From Edaphobacter sp. (GTDB lineage: Bacteria; Acidobacteriota; Terriglobia; Terriglobales; Acidobacteriaceae), in NCBI GenBank assembly GCA_025462645.1, contig JAOAPB010000083.1:1-64000 (forward strand): 64,000 nucleotides of DNA, in the 5' to 3' direction. Numbering within the stretch: the first letter of the stretch is position 1; each line of letters starts with the position of its first letter. Shown in pieces: positions 24,881 through 33,778 of the stretch. The position numbers and the translations under genes are program-made. The notes under the pieces were generated by a model. That model was not told the DNA's origin and did no database searches. It saw only the letters and a list, made by a program, of their open reading frames with translations.

Positions 24881-24910
24881 AGCCCATGTCCCGTCTTCGG
24901 GACATGGGCT
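24881..24910. terminator. Hairpin between lipoprotein and GH106 genes
   Basis: AGCCCATGTCCCG pairs perfectly with CGGGACATGGGCT around TCTT. It lies downstream of the 24970-25542 gene on the minus strand and upstream of GH106. Confidence 0.6.
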
Positions 24911-24969
24911 GCAGATGCCTGCGGTTGCAGAAGAACAGGCAATTGCAGATGGGAAGTGCAGGTATCGGG

Positions 24970-25542
24970 CTAGTCGGGGACCTGCCAGCCGGAGAGGGTT
25001 TGAGCGAGGGTGGCTTTGTCGGTCGCGTCACCGCTGGTTTTGCGGGCCATATCCGGGAACGCAGCCATCACATCGGGGGATTTGGCCCAGACGGGGACGT
25101 CCTGCATCTTGTAGTGGAAGGTGACGTGGGTTTCGGGGTAGCCGGTGGGTCCCTTGGCGGGCGGGGTGAAGCTATCGATGCTGGTGATAGTGCGGTGGCC
25201 GTAGCAGAAGCGCGGGGCGTAGCGGGCTCCGGTGGTGGTGGGGGTGTAGCGGGTGGTGTGGACGGCGTACTCGAAGCTGGACTCGAGGAGGAGAGATTTG
25301 ACGAGGGTGTTCATCTGCTTCGTCCGGGCAGGGTCGGCGGTGGCGTAGGGGAATTTGACGTCTACGAGGAGGCAGTCGGAGTGTTCGAGGAAGTAGGCGT
25401 TGAGAGTCTGGGTGAAGTTGGCGGGGGTGGGCTTGGTTTTGGAGTTGCAGCCTGTGGCGGTGACAAGAAGAGCAACGGCAAAGAGGCTTAGGGTCGTTGC
25501 TGCAAGTGCTTTCAAGAGTGAGTTATTACGAGCGGGTGTCAT
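24970..25542 (-). CDS. Putative lipoprotein of unknown function
   Basis: The 190-residue product has a lipoprotein signal peptide (LLKALAATTLSLFAVALLVTATGC, lipobox TATGC). The mature part reads TQTLNAYFLEHSDCLLVDVKFPY and later FCYGHRTITSIDSFTPPA and THVTFHYKMQDVPVWAKSPDVMAAFP. The last third resembles a domain that computes or binds through beta strands, but I know no family name. The ATG at 25542 is set by AAAGGAG six bases upstream; longer in-frame starts are ignored. Confidence 0.75.
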   Translation of the reverse strand: MTPARNNSLLKALAATTLSLFAVALLVTATGCNSKTKPTPANFTQTLNAYFLEHSDCLLVDVKFPYATADPARTKQMNTLVKSLLLESSFEYAVHTTRYTPTTTGARYAPRFCYGHRTITSIDSFTPPAKGPTGYPETHVTFHYKMQDVPVWAKSPDVMAAFPDMARKTSGDATDKATLAQTLSGWQVPD

Positions 25543-25619
25543 CGCTTCTCCTTTGTACTGTTCTGGTTGGTTGGATGCAGGAGCGTGATGAGCAGACTGC
25601 TGGGGATGACGGTGAGAGG

Positions 25620-26900
25620 TTACTCCGTATCCGTAGTGGGGTACTCCGGATCGAGTTCTCCTGTGGTTGGCATCGTCTGGAGGATTTTCAAGTTGGCCTG
25701 GACCTGCTCCCACTTCCTGGAGTCTTGTTTGGTGGTTATGGGGGCAAGCGGGTCGGCGTAGTAGCCCGCGAGGTCGTGCTTGACCTGAAGCGGGATGGAA
25801 CGGTTGGGAGTCTTTGTGAGGAGCGCGAGGAGTTTGGCGTAGGTCTTGTCGGTGAGCTTGTAGCCGCCGGGTTTTACCCCGTCTCCGGTGTCGAGGTCGC
25901 GGTTCGGCAGGTACCTGGCGACGGTATCGAAGTGGCCCAGGACCAGGCGCATGGATTTGATGGAACGATTGACGCTCTTGATGTAGAGGTCTTCGGTGTG
26001 CTCGTTGGGGCCGCGAATGGAGAGCATCTTCAAGGGACCCACCTTGGGGAGGATGAAGATGAATCCGGCGTAGAGGTGGCTGGTGAAGCCGGGCGCCTTA
26101 CGGAACCTCTCCCATTCGTTGTCGGTCGCTGCCTGGGTAAGGTCTTTTGCGATCTCGTCGAGTTCGGGGCTGGGCAGATCGTCGGGGAAGCTCTTTTTGT
26201 GGAGGAGCGTCTCCGCCCTGGCGATATCGGGCAGGAAGCGGCGGATGGCGAAGCGATAGGTTCGGACCGCTGCGTCCCTTCGACCGATGAGATCGGGCAG
26301 CGGGAGGCCGTAGGTTTCGAAGAAGGATCGGCGAAGCAGGTGGTCGGCAACCCCGAGGCCGACGTATCTGAGGTATGCCGAGGGTGCGAAGCGGCGCTTG
26401 CTGAGCTGGTTGATGTCGAAGGCGAACTCGGTACGGACGTGGGCGTGGGGATTCTGGGCGTAGTTGACGACGTTGCCGTACTGTTGCTCGAGCTTGGGGA
26501 ACTCGATGGGGACGGAGTGGTTGACGGCGTCGCTGTGCCCGATGGTATCGCCGATGTAGTGGGAGACAGAACCGATGGCGAAGGCGAGCTCGTCGGGTGT
26601 TTTGGCGTTGTGGAGAAGGGCAAGGACGAAGTCGCCGGAGCGGACGTAGTGGGTGAGGTCGGAGAAGAAGCGATTGCCGAAGGGGTAGTAGCCGAAGTCC
26701 TGGATGGCGGAGCCGCCGTAGGCGTAGCCGTGGGCCTCTCGGAGCTGCGCCTCGGTGAGGTTGGGAAAGCGTTTGAGCAGCAAGGGGCGGATGGATTGTT
26801 TCCATGCCAAGTCGATCAGCGCCTCATGGGTCTGGGCGGAGTAAGGGACCCCGGGCGTCGCTGTAAGGAGAAGGGCGAATAACGCCAGGGTTTTGAACAG
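25620..26900 (-). CDS. Zinc-dependent phospholipase C-like secreted protein with atypical start
   Basis: The 426-residue product contains THEALIDLAWKQSIRPLL and GSVSHYIGDTIGHSDAVN, the His/Asp-rich pattern of the zinc-dependent phospholipase C superfamily. A normal TTG start at 26810 would drop the first conserved segment and any export signal. Translating further upstream gives FKTLALFALLLTATPGVPYSA, a convincing signal peptide. That stretch has no ATG, GTG or TTG, only CTG at 26900 and ATC at 26924. The ATC has AGGAG eight bases before it. I extend the gene to the CTG and regard the exact start as open. A sequencing error is an alternative. Confidence 0.75.
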   Translation of the reverse strand: MFKTLALFALLLTATPGVPYSAQTHEALIDLAWKQSIRPLLLKRFPNLTEAQLREAHGYAYGGSAIQDFGYYPFGNRFFSDLTHYVRSGDFVLALLHNAKTPDELAFAIGSVSHYIGDTIGHSDAVNHSVPIEFPKLEQQYGNVVNYAQNPHAHVRTEFAFDINQLSKRRFAPSAYLRYVGLGVADHLLRRSFFETYGLPLPDLIGRRDAAVRTYRFAIRRFLPDIARAETLLHKKSFPDDLPSPELDEIAKDLTQAATDNEWERFRKAPGFTSHLYAGFIFILPKVGPLKMLSIRGPNEHTEDLYIKSVNRSIKSMRLVLGHFDTVARYLPNRDLDTGDGVKPGGYKLTDKTYAKLLALLTKTPNRSIPLQVKHDLAGYYADPLAPITTKQDSRKWEQVQANLKILQTMPTTGELDPEYPTTDTE

Positions 26901-26985
26901 GGACGATGGTCGGGGTCTATGGATTCTTCAGGCTCCTGGCGTTCGATGCGTCTCCACACTTTACCTGATGCCGTGGAGGCACGGT

Positions 26986-27567
26986 ATGGGTGCTTCGAAT
27001 CAGTATGATTTGCTGATGAGCGCGGTTGAGATGCGAGTGGAGGGTCGGCGGCAGCGATGGGTGCAGTACGGCTTCGTTGTGGTCGCGGTGGCGCTGCTTG
27101 CCTTTGGCCTAGGACATCGGAGGAGACAGTCGGGTGGCCTGGCACCGATGGAATCTCGGAGGGCGATGCCGGAGCTGGTACTCGATCAGCTTGGCGGGGG
27201 TAGCTGGCGGATGTCGGACCATCGGGGGCAGGTGGTGTTGATCAACTATTGGGCTACATGGTGTGGGCCGTGTGTGGAGGAGATGCCGGGATTGGCGAAG
27301 CTGGCTCGGGAGACGAAGGGGCTGGCTGTGGTGGGGATCTCGATGGACGAGGGCAACCGAGGCAAGGTGAAGGCGTTTGTGGATCGGCTTCAGGTGCCTT
27401 ATCCGGTGGCGTTTCCGGGGAGTATGTCGCAGATGACGGTTGGGATGACGGGGCTGCCTACAACGATTCTGGCGGATAAGAGTGGGCGGGTGGCGAAGAC
27501 GTATGTAGGGGCGGTGCGGCGTCAGGATTTCGAGACTGATGTGAAGGTGTTGCTGAACGAGCAGTGA
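26986..27567 (+). CDS. TlpA/ResA-like membrane-anchored thioredoxin
   Basis: Periplasmic thiol-disulfide protein. The 193-residue product has one N-terminal membrane helix (VQYGFVVVAVALLAFGLG) and a thioredoxin domain with active site WATWCGPCVEEMP (C93 and C96), VVGISMDEGNRGKVKAF and the cis-proline region TGLPTTILADKSGRV. The ATG at 26986 is supported by GGAGG six bases upstream. It is divergent from the phospholipase-like gene; their upstream regions overlap, since the phospholipase signal peptide is encoded close by. It may reduce cytochrome c or other periplasmic cysteines; no ccm genes are adjacent. Confidence 0.9.
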   Translation: MGASNQYDLLMSAVEMRVEGRRQRWVQYGFVVVAVALLAFGLGHRRRQSGGLAPMESRRAMPELVLDQLGGGSWRMSDHRGQVVLINYWATWCGPCVEEMPGLAKLARETKGLAVVGISMDEGNRGKVKAFVDRLQVPYPVAFPGSMSQMTVGMTGLPTTILADKSGRVAKTYVGAVRRQDFETDVKVLLNEQ

Positions 27568-27643
27568 ATGGGCAGTGTTGGAATTATGCAGGATTCAGTT
27601 GCCGGGAGACACCGTAGCGGTCGCTGGCCCAAACGCGCGAGGT

Positions 27644-28120
27644 TCAAAAGGCTCCCTTGCGGAGGTTGATTCCGTACTCGAGGAAGGCTTTGAGGAAGCA
27701 GCTCATGTACGTCCAGCCACCGCAGTTGCCGTAGGAGCTGTTGAGGCCGGCCTGGGTCTCGCGCCATCCGGATTCGGCGATGCGGACGAGAGTGTTGGTG
27801 GGGTCGAGCTGCTCGAAGGTGATCTCGACGGTGGTCTTGTAGCCGGCAGAGGGGGGTAGCTGGTTGGGGAGGCGTTCGACATCGTCTGCGGCGTCCCACT
27901 CGAAGACGATCTGTTTGTTGAGGACCATCTTCTTTACAGAGACGGGGACGTCGCCGGGATGGTCGCCGAAGTGCCAGATGACGGTGGTGCCTTCGTCGAG
28001 TGGAGCGCTGGCTCCGCCTGTGGTGAAGTAGCCGCTGAGTTTGGTGGGATTGTAGACGGCGTCGAAGACTTCGGCGATGGGCTTCTGGATTTTGGTATGG
28101 ACTTGAAATTTGAGTTGCAT
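27644..28120 (-). CDS. AHSA1/SRPBCC-fold protein
   Basis: The 158-residue product starts with MQLKFQVHTKIQKPIAEVFDAVYNPTKLSGYFT and has GTTVIWHFGDHPGDVPVSV and TTVEITFEQLDPTNTLVRIAESGW, the START-like AHSA1 fold. The ATG at 28120 is chosen; a GTG at 28132 is in frame but abuts the GAGG. The gene is divergent from an ArsR regulator over a shared palindrome. Such AHSA1-ArsR pairs are common; the ligand is not known. Confidence 0.88.
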   Translation of the reverse strand: MQLKFQVHTKIQKPIAEVFDAVYNPTKLSGYFTTGGASAPLDEGTTVIWHFGDHPGDVPVSVKKMVLNKQIVFEWDAADDVERLPNQLPPSAGYKTTVEITFEQLDPTNTLVRIAESGWRETQAGLNSSYGNCGGWTYMSCFLKAFLEYGINLRKGAF

Positions 28121-28157
28121 GGGGTGGTTCACCTCGCGGTGGAATTTCGATATTTAT

Positions 28158-28177
28158 ATGTTATGTTTTTATAACAT
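28158..28177. promoter_or_regulatory. Palindromic operator candidate in AHSA1/ArsR divergent region
   Basis: ATGTTAT (28158-28164) and ATAACAT (28171-28177) flank GTTTTT. The right arm overlaps the ArsR ATG, which would allow autorepression as well as control of the AHSA1 gene. Confidence 0.55.
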
Positions 28178-28505
28178 GTCAAGACGAGACTCTCAGAGTG
28201 CCGTTTTCAAGGCGCTGGCCGATGACCGGCGGCGGGAGATTCTCGATCTATTGAAGGATGGGCCGAAGACTACGGGGGAGCTCTGCGCTCACTTTGCGCG
28301 GGTGGATCGGTGTACGGTGATGCAGCACCTTGGCGTGTTGGAGGCTGCGGACCTGGTGATCGCAAAGAGAAGCGGACGGCAGCGGTGGAACTATCTGAAC
28401 GTGGCTCCGATGCAGGAGATCTATGACCGCTGGATCAGCCAGTATGCGCGGCCTTCGGTGGAGCTGCTGACGCGGTTGAAGCGTGATGTGGAGAGTGGTG
28501 GGTAA
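28176..28505 (+). CDS. ArsR-family regulator
   Basis: The 109-residue winged-helix protein has VFKALADDRRREILDLLKDGPKTTGEL, the recognition helix RCTVMQHLGVLEAADLV and wing KRSGRQRWNYLN. It belongs to the AHSA1-associated ArsR type. The ATG at 28176 is preferred to an upstream in-frame ATG because the conserved fold starts here and the palindrome overlaps it. No metal-binding cysteine motif is visible. It probably represses the divergent AHSA1 gene. Confidence 0.9.
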   Translation: MSRRDSQSAVFKALADDRRREILDLLKDGPKTTGELCAHFARVDRCTVMQHLGVLEAADLVIAKRSGRQRWNYLNVAPMQEIYDRWISQYARPSVELLTRLKRDVESGG

Positions 28506-28572
28506 GGTTTAGTTGCGATAATGCTCGAGTTTGACTGGAGTCGGTATGGGTGGAAAAGGGGGGCTCCGCTGC

Positions 28573-28599
28573 GCGGCTCACGATACGACCGTGAGCCGC
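28573..28599. repeat. Inverted repeat next to family B-like sequence
   Basis: GCGGCTCACG and CGTGAGCCGC flank ATACGAC with no mismatch. The surrounding CTCCGCTGCG and CGGTCGAAGTGACC segments resemble family B, so this looks like a diverged copy. Confidence 0.6.
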
Positions 28600-28642
28600 T
28601 GCGGTCGAAGTGACCGATGTTTTTGAGGGGTGGAAGAGAAAA

Positions 28643-28718
28643 GCACTCGGATCGCTGCGCTCCCCTCGTCAAATGCGGGGGTTCTTCCCCTTCGACTACG
28701 CTCAGGGTCAGAATGACG
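28643..28718. repeat. Dispersed repeat family A, copy 3
   Basis: GCACTCGGATCGCTGCGCTC, AAATGCGGGGGTTCTTCC and CTCAGGGTCAGAATGACGA correspond to 14626-14690, with an insertion (CCCTTCGACTACG) in the middle. Confidence 0.75.
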
Positions 28719-28758
28719 ACATAGAACAAGCAACTTCAAAGCAAAAACGACAGCGAGT

Positions 28759-28796
28759 GCAGTTGCAACCCAAAGCTGCAGTTGCAACCCAAAGCT
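28759..28796. repeat. Tandem 19-base duplication
   Basis: GCAGTTGCAACCCAAAGCT occurs twice in a row without mismatch, ending five bases before the gmhA stop. Confidence 0.85.
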
Positions 28797-28801
28797 GAGG
28801 A

Positions 28802-29398
28802 TCAGGGTTTGGCGTTGAAGCTGGGGCCGAAGTAGAAGCACTCGACGGTCATGCAGAAGATGTGCTCGAGGGCGAGGTGGCACTCCTGGATGTTCATGGT
28901 GGTGGAGGAGGGGATGATGACGTTGTGGTCGCAGAGGTCGCGCATCTGGCCGCCGCCGTTGCCGGTGAAGCCGATGGTGGTGATGTCCATCTTCCTGGCT
29001 TGATGGAGGGCGTTGATGATGTTCTTTGAGTTGCCGGAGGTGGAGATGCCGAGGAAGAGGTCGCCGGGCTGGCCGAGGGCTTCGATCTGGCGCTCGAAGA
29101 GTTGATCGAAGCCGAAGTCGTTGCCGATGGCGGTGAGGATGGAGGAGTCGGTGGTGAGGGCGATGGCGCGGAGGGCGGGGCGGTTGGCGGTGAGGCGGAC
29201 GACGAACTCGGCGACGAGGTGCTGGGCGTCGGCGGCGGAGCCACCGTTTCCGGCGACGAGGAGTTTGCGGCCTGCCTGCATGGCGTTGGCGGTGAGCTCG
29301 GCGATGGTGACGATGGTGTCGGCGATGTGCAGATCGGCGAGGGTGGCCTGCATGGTGGCGATGGACTGGGCTAGCTGCTTCTGGACGAGATGCTTCAT
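28802..29398 (-). CDS. gmhA: Phosphoheptose isomerase (sedoheptulose-7-phosphate isomerase)
   Basis: Converts sedoheptulose-7-phosphate to heptose-7-phosphate for lipopolysaccharide core. The 198-residue SIS-domain protein has LLVAGNGGSAADAQHLVAEF, TTDSSILTAIGNDFGF, LFLGISTSGNSKNI and FTGNGGGQMRDLCDH, all standard for GmhA, and an LEHIFCMTVE C-terminus. Length is usual. No other heptose genes are nearby. The ATG lacks a good ribosome site. Downstream DNA consists of repeats. Confidence 0.94.
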   Translation of the reverse strand: MKHLVQKQLAQSIATMQATLADLHIADTIVTIAELTANAMQAGRKLLVAGNGGSAADAQHLVAEFVVRLTANRPALRAIALTTDSSILTAIGNDFGFDQLFERQIEALGQPGDLFLGISTSGNSKNIINALHQARKMDITTIGFTGNGGGQMRDLCDHNVIIPSSTTMNIQECHLALEHIFCMTVECFYFGPSFNAKP

Positions 29399-29534
29399 GC
29401 GCTGGGGACTCCCGGGGTTGGTGGTGCGTTTGGCTAGTCTGTCTGTTCTAAGGGTAAGGGAAGGATGGTGGGATGTCTAAGTGCCTGTATCTTGTTAGGA
29501 AATGTAGCTATGACGGAGGAGGAGAGGGAGCAGG

Positions 29535-30443
29535 ATGGGGATTCGATACGGTGGGCGATTGTTGATGGCAATGGCAATGGGCGTGGGTTTCATGCGGGGA
29601 CAGCAGGCGAGCGTTGCGGCGGCGGAGAAGACGATATTGTTGTGGCCGATGGGAGCTCCGGGAGCGCAGGGAGAGGAGGATATCGATAGGCCGACACTGA
29701 CGGTGTATCTGCCTTCAAGTGAGAATGCGACGAAGACGGGGGTGGTGATTGCTCCGGGTGGGGGGTATCAGCATCTGGCGACGGAGAAGGAGGGTACGGC
29801 GATTGCACGATGGCTGAATGAGCGGGGGGTGGCGGCGTTTGTGCTTAAGTATCGCCTGGGACCGAAGTACCACCATCCGGTGGAGTTGGAGGATGCGCAG
29901 CGGGCGATTCGGATGGTGAGGGCCAATGCGGCGGAGTACGGCGTAGCGACGGACCATGTGGGGATGTGGGGCTTTTCGGCGGGAGGGCATCTGACGGCTA
30001 CGGCGGGGACGCACTTCGATGCGGGCAATGCGGGATCGGCGGACCCGATCGAGCGCCAGGGGAGCCGGCCGGATTTTATGGTGCTGGGGTATCCGGTGAT
30101 TACGCTGGAGGCTCCGGACGCCCATAGCGGGTCGAGGAAGTATCTGCTGGGGAATGATCCAGATCCGGCTCTGGTGCAGTCGCTGTCGGCTGAGACGCAG
30201 GTGACGAAGGAGACTCCGCCAACGTTTCTGTTCGCGACCACGGAGGACAAGACGGTTCCGGTGATCAACAGCGTGATGTTCTATGAGGCTCTGGTAAAGG
30301 CCGGGGTTCCGGCAGAGATGCATCTATTTCAGCATGGGGCCCATGGGGCCGGACTGGCGGCGGCGAATCCGGAGTTGAGCGTGTGGCCGGAGTTGGTGAT
30401 CAAGTGGATGCGGGAGAGGGGGTATGCTGCTCCTGCTCCTTAG
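29535..30443 (+). CDS. Secreted alpha/beta-hydrolase, acetyl-esterase type
   Basis: The 302-residue product has an N-terminal signal segment and then LLWPMGAPGAQGEEDIDRP, the oxyanion motif VVIAPGGGYQHL, the nucleophile elbow GMWGFSAGGHL and a late His in FQHGAHGAGLAA. These mark the carbohydrate-esterase-like alpha/beta-hydrolases often called acetylxylan esterases. GGAGAGGGAGCAGG lies before the ATG. A small conserved gene follows nine bases later. Its substrate is unproven, but sugar acetates fit the carbohydrate-rich setting. Confidence 0.85.
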   Translation: MGIRYGGRLLMAMAMGVGFMRGQQASVAAAEKTILLWPMGAPGAQGEEDIDRPTLTVYLPSSENATKTGVVIAPGGGYQHLATEKEGTAIARWLNERGVAAFVLKYRLGPKYHHPVELEDAQRAIRMVRANAAEYGVATDHVGMWGFSAGGHLTATAGTHFDAGNAGSADPIERQGSRPDFMVLGYPVITLEAPDAHSGSRKYLLGNDPDPALVQSLSAETQVTKETPPTFLFATTEDKTVPVINSVMFYEALVKAGVPAEMHLFQHGAHGAGLAAANPELSVWPELVIKWMRERGYAAPAP

Positions 30444-30452
30444 GAGAACGCT

Positions 30453-30728
30453 ATGACGATTGCTGAGTTCGAGGCGACTGGCAGTGCGAAGTTCGAGGGC
30501 GCGCTGCTCGCGCTCTGGTGGGATGGCAAAGGGGAGTGGGAGAGGGCGCATGAGGTGGCACAGGAGGTTCCGGGAGCAGATGGGGCATGGGTCCATGCTT
30601 ATCTGCACCGGAAGGAGGGCGATCTGGGGAATGCTGCCTATTGGTATCGACAGGCGGGACGCAGTGTTGCCACCGGGGGCTTTCGGAGGGAGTGGGAGAG
30701 GATCGTGGGGGAGATGCTTGAGCGGTAG
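30453..30728 (+). CDS. Small conserved hypothetical protein
   Basis: The 91-residue soluble product contains LLALWWDGKGEWERAHEVAQE and GAWVHAYLHRKEGDLGNAAY followed by WYRQAGR. This pattern of Trp, His and Tyr in two helices recurs in short hypothetical proteins of several phyla, reminiscent of a single TPR-like hairpin. It is in an operon with the esterase (AGGAG before the ATG, nine-base gap). Function unknown. Confidence 0.8.
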   Translation: MTIAEFEATGSAKFEGALLALWWDGKGEWERAHEVAQEVPGADGAWVHAYLHRKEGDLGNAAYWYRQAGRSVATGGFRREWERIVGEMLER

Positions 30729-30813
30729 AGTCTGGTCCGCTCCGCGCGTGCCCATCTCAGGCGCATCGAAGCTGTGCCGGAGATGGGTGCCGGATTTCGG
30801 TTGAAGCGCTGCT

Positions 30814-31170
30814 TTAGCGGAGGTAGGCGTCTTCTTTGTCGATCCAGTCCTGCCGGGGTGGGGCGAAGATGTCGAGGTTGATGGTGTCTTCGAGGGCTAC
30901 GGCGGAGTGGGGCACGTTGCCGGGGATGACGAGAACCTCACCTGGATTGATGGTGCTGGAGTCCCCGTTATCGAAGTCGAAGCGGAGGGAGCCTTGAAGG
31001 ACGAAGGCGATCTGCTCGTGATGGTGCGAGTGCCGGGGGACGATGCAGCCCTTGGTGAGGACGATGCGCGAGAGCATGGCCTGGCTTCCGTTGACGAACT
31101 GGCGCTGGAGCAGGGGATTGAGCTGTTCGCTTTCAACATCGGACCAGCGGTAGTGGGTTGGAGTCGTCAT
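30814..31170 (-). CDS. Cupin-domain protein
   Basis: The 118-residue single-domain cupin has both motifs: PRHSHHHEQIAFVLQGSLRF with the metal-binding His and Glu, and PGEVLVIPGNVPHSAVAL with the second His. Length fits small cupins that act as isomerases, dioxygenases or sugar-binding regulators; the reaction cannot be read from sequence. GAGAGG precedes the ATG. It is divergent from amtB across a 226-base spacer. Confidence 0.85.
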   Translation of the reverse strand: MTTPTHYRWSDVESEQLNPLLQRQFVNGSQAMLSRIVLTKGCIVPRHSHHHEQIAFVLQGSLRFDFDNGDSSTINPGEVLVIPGNVPHSAVALEDTINLDIFAPPRQDWIDKEDAYLR

Positions 31171-31396
31171 GATGAGGGACCTCTCGATCGGTACGTACAG
31201 GGAAGTGTAAATTTCCCGCTTTGTGTTGCGTGATTCCTTGTGTAGATTAAACGTATTAGGTTTAAAACCCTCGCTCCCACGTCGCAGCGAGACTAATGGC
31301 TGGAGACTGCCGTACTGGCGGGATGTCGGAGTATTTTCCTTTTTCCTACTTACAATTTTTATAGCTTACTCATTTTTTGAAGCGGGTGATTGAACC

Positions 31397-32839
31397 ATGC
31401 GTTTTCCAGTGGCGAAGGTGTTTTTGGCTCTTCTGTTTACGATGATCTTCGGTGCGTCCGTGCTGACGGGATCGAAGGCAATGGCGCAGGCCGGGCCACA
31501 GGTGACGGGGACGAGCCAGACGGACAGGATTGCGGCACTGGAGAAGCAGGCTGCCGATAATGCGGCTGCGATTGCGGCGGCTCAGACGGCAGGGGACAAC
31601 GGGTGGATGCTGGTGTCGGCGGCGCTGGTGCTGATGATGAGCGGGCCGGGGCTGGCGTTGTTCTATGGCGGACTGGTACGGAAGAAGAACATCCTGGGAA
31701 CGATGATGCAGACGTTCGCCATGATGGCGGTGATTACGGTGCTGTGGGGACTGGTGACGTACTCCCTGGCGTTTGGCGAGGGGAATGCTTTTATCGGCGG
31801 GTTGCACAATATGTTTCTGCATGGAGTGGGATTGGCGCCGGATGCGAAGTATGCGGCAACGATTCCGCTGCAGACGTTCATGGTGTATCAGCTGATGTTC
31901 GCGATCATCACGCCTGCCCTGATCACGGGCGCGTTTGCTGAGCGGATGAAGTTCTCGGCGATGCTGGTTTTCATGGTACTGTGGGCGCTGTTTGTGTACA
32001 GTCCGATGGCGCATATGGTCTGGGGCAAGGGCGGCTTTCTGAATGCGGCGCTCGGCGGACGTTTTCCGTGCCTGGACTTCGCGGGCGGGACGGTGGTGCA
32101 TGTGACCTCGGGAGTCTCGGCGCTGGTGACGGCGATCTATCTGGGGAAGAGGTTGGGATACCCGAAGGTGCCGATGCCTCCGCACTCGGTGGTGCTGAGC
32201 TTTATCGGAGCCTGTCTGCTGTGGGTGGGCTGGTTCGGGTTCAACGCAGGTTCGGCGCTGTCGGCTGGGACGCTGGCAACCTCGGCGTTTGTGGCGACCC
32301 ACTTTGGCGCGGCCGCTGCGGCGCTGGGATGGGGCGCGGCCGAGTGGATTCGGCAGGGTAAGGTGTCGGCGCTGGGAGCGATCTCGGGAGCTGTGGCCGG
32401 ATTGGTTGCGATAACACCGGCGGCGGGATTTGTAACACCGATGTCCGCTCTGTGGATTGGACTGATCGCCGGTGTGTTCTGTTACATGATGGTCGTGAAG
32501 GTGAAGGCGCTGTTTGGATATGACGATTCACTCGATGCCTTCGGCGTGCATGGCGCGGGTGGGACGATGGGGGCCATTCTGACGGGGATCTTTGCGAATA
32601 GCGTGATCAATCCGATCTTCGGTGCGGGGAAGCCTACCGGGCTGCTGGAGGGGAACTGGCACCAGTTGTTGAACCAGATCGTCGGCGTGGCGATTGCGTG
32701 GAGTATTTCGATTGTGGGTACGCTTGTGATTTTGTTCATCGTAGATAAGCTGATAGGGCTTAGGGTTAGCCAGGATGATGAGCGGACCGGTCTGGACCTT
32801 TCGCAACATGGTGAAGAAGGCTACGATTGGGCGCACTAG
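31397..32839 (+). CDS. amtB: Ammonium transporter Amt
   Basis: Trimeric channel that conducts ammonium. The 480-residue product has a signal peptide (LLFTMIFGASVLTGSKAMAQA), then 11 membrane helices beginning at GWMLVSAALVLMMSGPGLALFYGGLVRKKN. The family motifs DFAGGTVVHVTSGVSAL (first pore His) and FGVHGAGGTMGAILTG (second pore His) are intact. The C-terminal tail that binds PII is present. glnK follows 48 bases downstream. The upstream spacer is AT-rich and holds no perfect sigma54 box. Confidence 0.95.
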   Translation: MRFPVAKVFLALLFTMIFGASVLTGSKAMAQAGPQVTGTSQTDRIAALEKQAADNAAAIAAAQTAGDNGWMLVSAALVLMMSGPGLALFYGGLVRKKNILGTMMQTFAMMAVITVLWGLVTYSLAFGEGNAFIGGLHNMFLHGVGLAPDAKYAATIPLQTFMVYQLMFAIITPALITGAFAERMKFSAMLVFMVLWALFVYSPMAHMVWGKGGFLNAALGGRFPCLDFAGGTVVHVTSGVSALVTAIYLGKRLGYPKVPMPPHSVVLSFIGACLLWVGWFGFNAGSALSAGTLATSAFVATHFGAAAAALGWGAAEWIRQGKVSALGAISGAVAGLVAITPAAGFVTPMSALWIGLIAGVFCYMMVVKVKALFGYDDSLDAFGVHGAGGTMGAILTGIFANSVINPIFGAGKPTGLLEGNWHQLLNQIVGVAIAWSISIVGTLVILFIVDKLIGLRVSQDDERTGLDLSQHGEEGYDWAH

Positions 32840-32863
32840 AAAGTACAGTGCTTTGAGCTGTGA

Positions 32864-33226
<363 letters not shown>

Positions 33227-33283
33227 GTGGCGTCAACGCGAACGCGCGGTGCAGGGGCGAGCCAGTGGCAAGGGGGGATGACC

Positions 33284-33692
33284 ATGATCTACAAGGTCTA
33301 CAGATCAAAGGTTGATCATTGGCTCGCAGCGGTACTGATCGCGGCTCCGCTGCTGCCTGTTGGGTTGGCGGTTTATCTGTATCAGCCTTTTCTCCTGGGG
33401 ATTACGGTCTTCCTTCTTGCGATCTATGGGGTAGCCGCACTTCCTGTTTCCTATGAGGCTGGCTCTGACCAGCTCGTAATTCGACGCGGACTGGCAAGAA
33501 CGAATATCTCCTACTCGGAGATCTATTCGATGTGTCCCACGAGAAGCGCTCTGAGTTCACCCGCTCTGTCGCTCGATCGCATCGAGATCAGGTATGCGCA
33601 GGGGGGGTGTTTTGATCTCTCCTGTGGACCGGAGGGCGTTTCTGGAAGATATGCGGATTCATCTACCGCAGGCGGAGATCGCAATCTCGTAA
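33284..33692 (+). pseudogene. bPH_4-type PH-domain membrane protein, frameshifted
   Basis: The first 105 or so codons encode two membrane helices (WLAAVLIAAPLLPVGLAVYLY and LGITVFLLAIYGVAALPVSY) and most of a bacterial PH domain (LVIRRGLARTNISYSEIYSM, LSSPALSLDRIEIRYAQ). In the current frame the end is nonsense up to 33715. One base fewer in the G7 run at 33601-33607 would instead give VLISPVDRRAFLEDMRIHLP and a stop at 33690-33692, matching the usual ISPxDRxxFLxxLR ending of this family. The gene is thus either broken, slippery or mis-sequenced. AGGGGGG six bases before ATG 33284 sets the start. It lies between glnK and glnD. Confidence 0.75.
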
Positions 33693-33778
33693 CCTTAGCG
33701 AGGCGGTACGACTGAAGTTGTGCGCTTCCACCGAAGGCAACGACAAAAGACTTTTCAGCAGGGGCAACAAAACTAGAG

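Noticed and set aside
31275-31330. Sigma54 promoter before amtB
   Set aside because: TGGCTGGAGACTGCC looks similar, but the GG to GC spacing is one base short of the -24/-12 rule.
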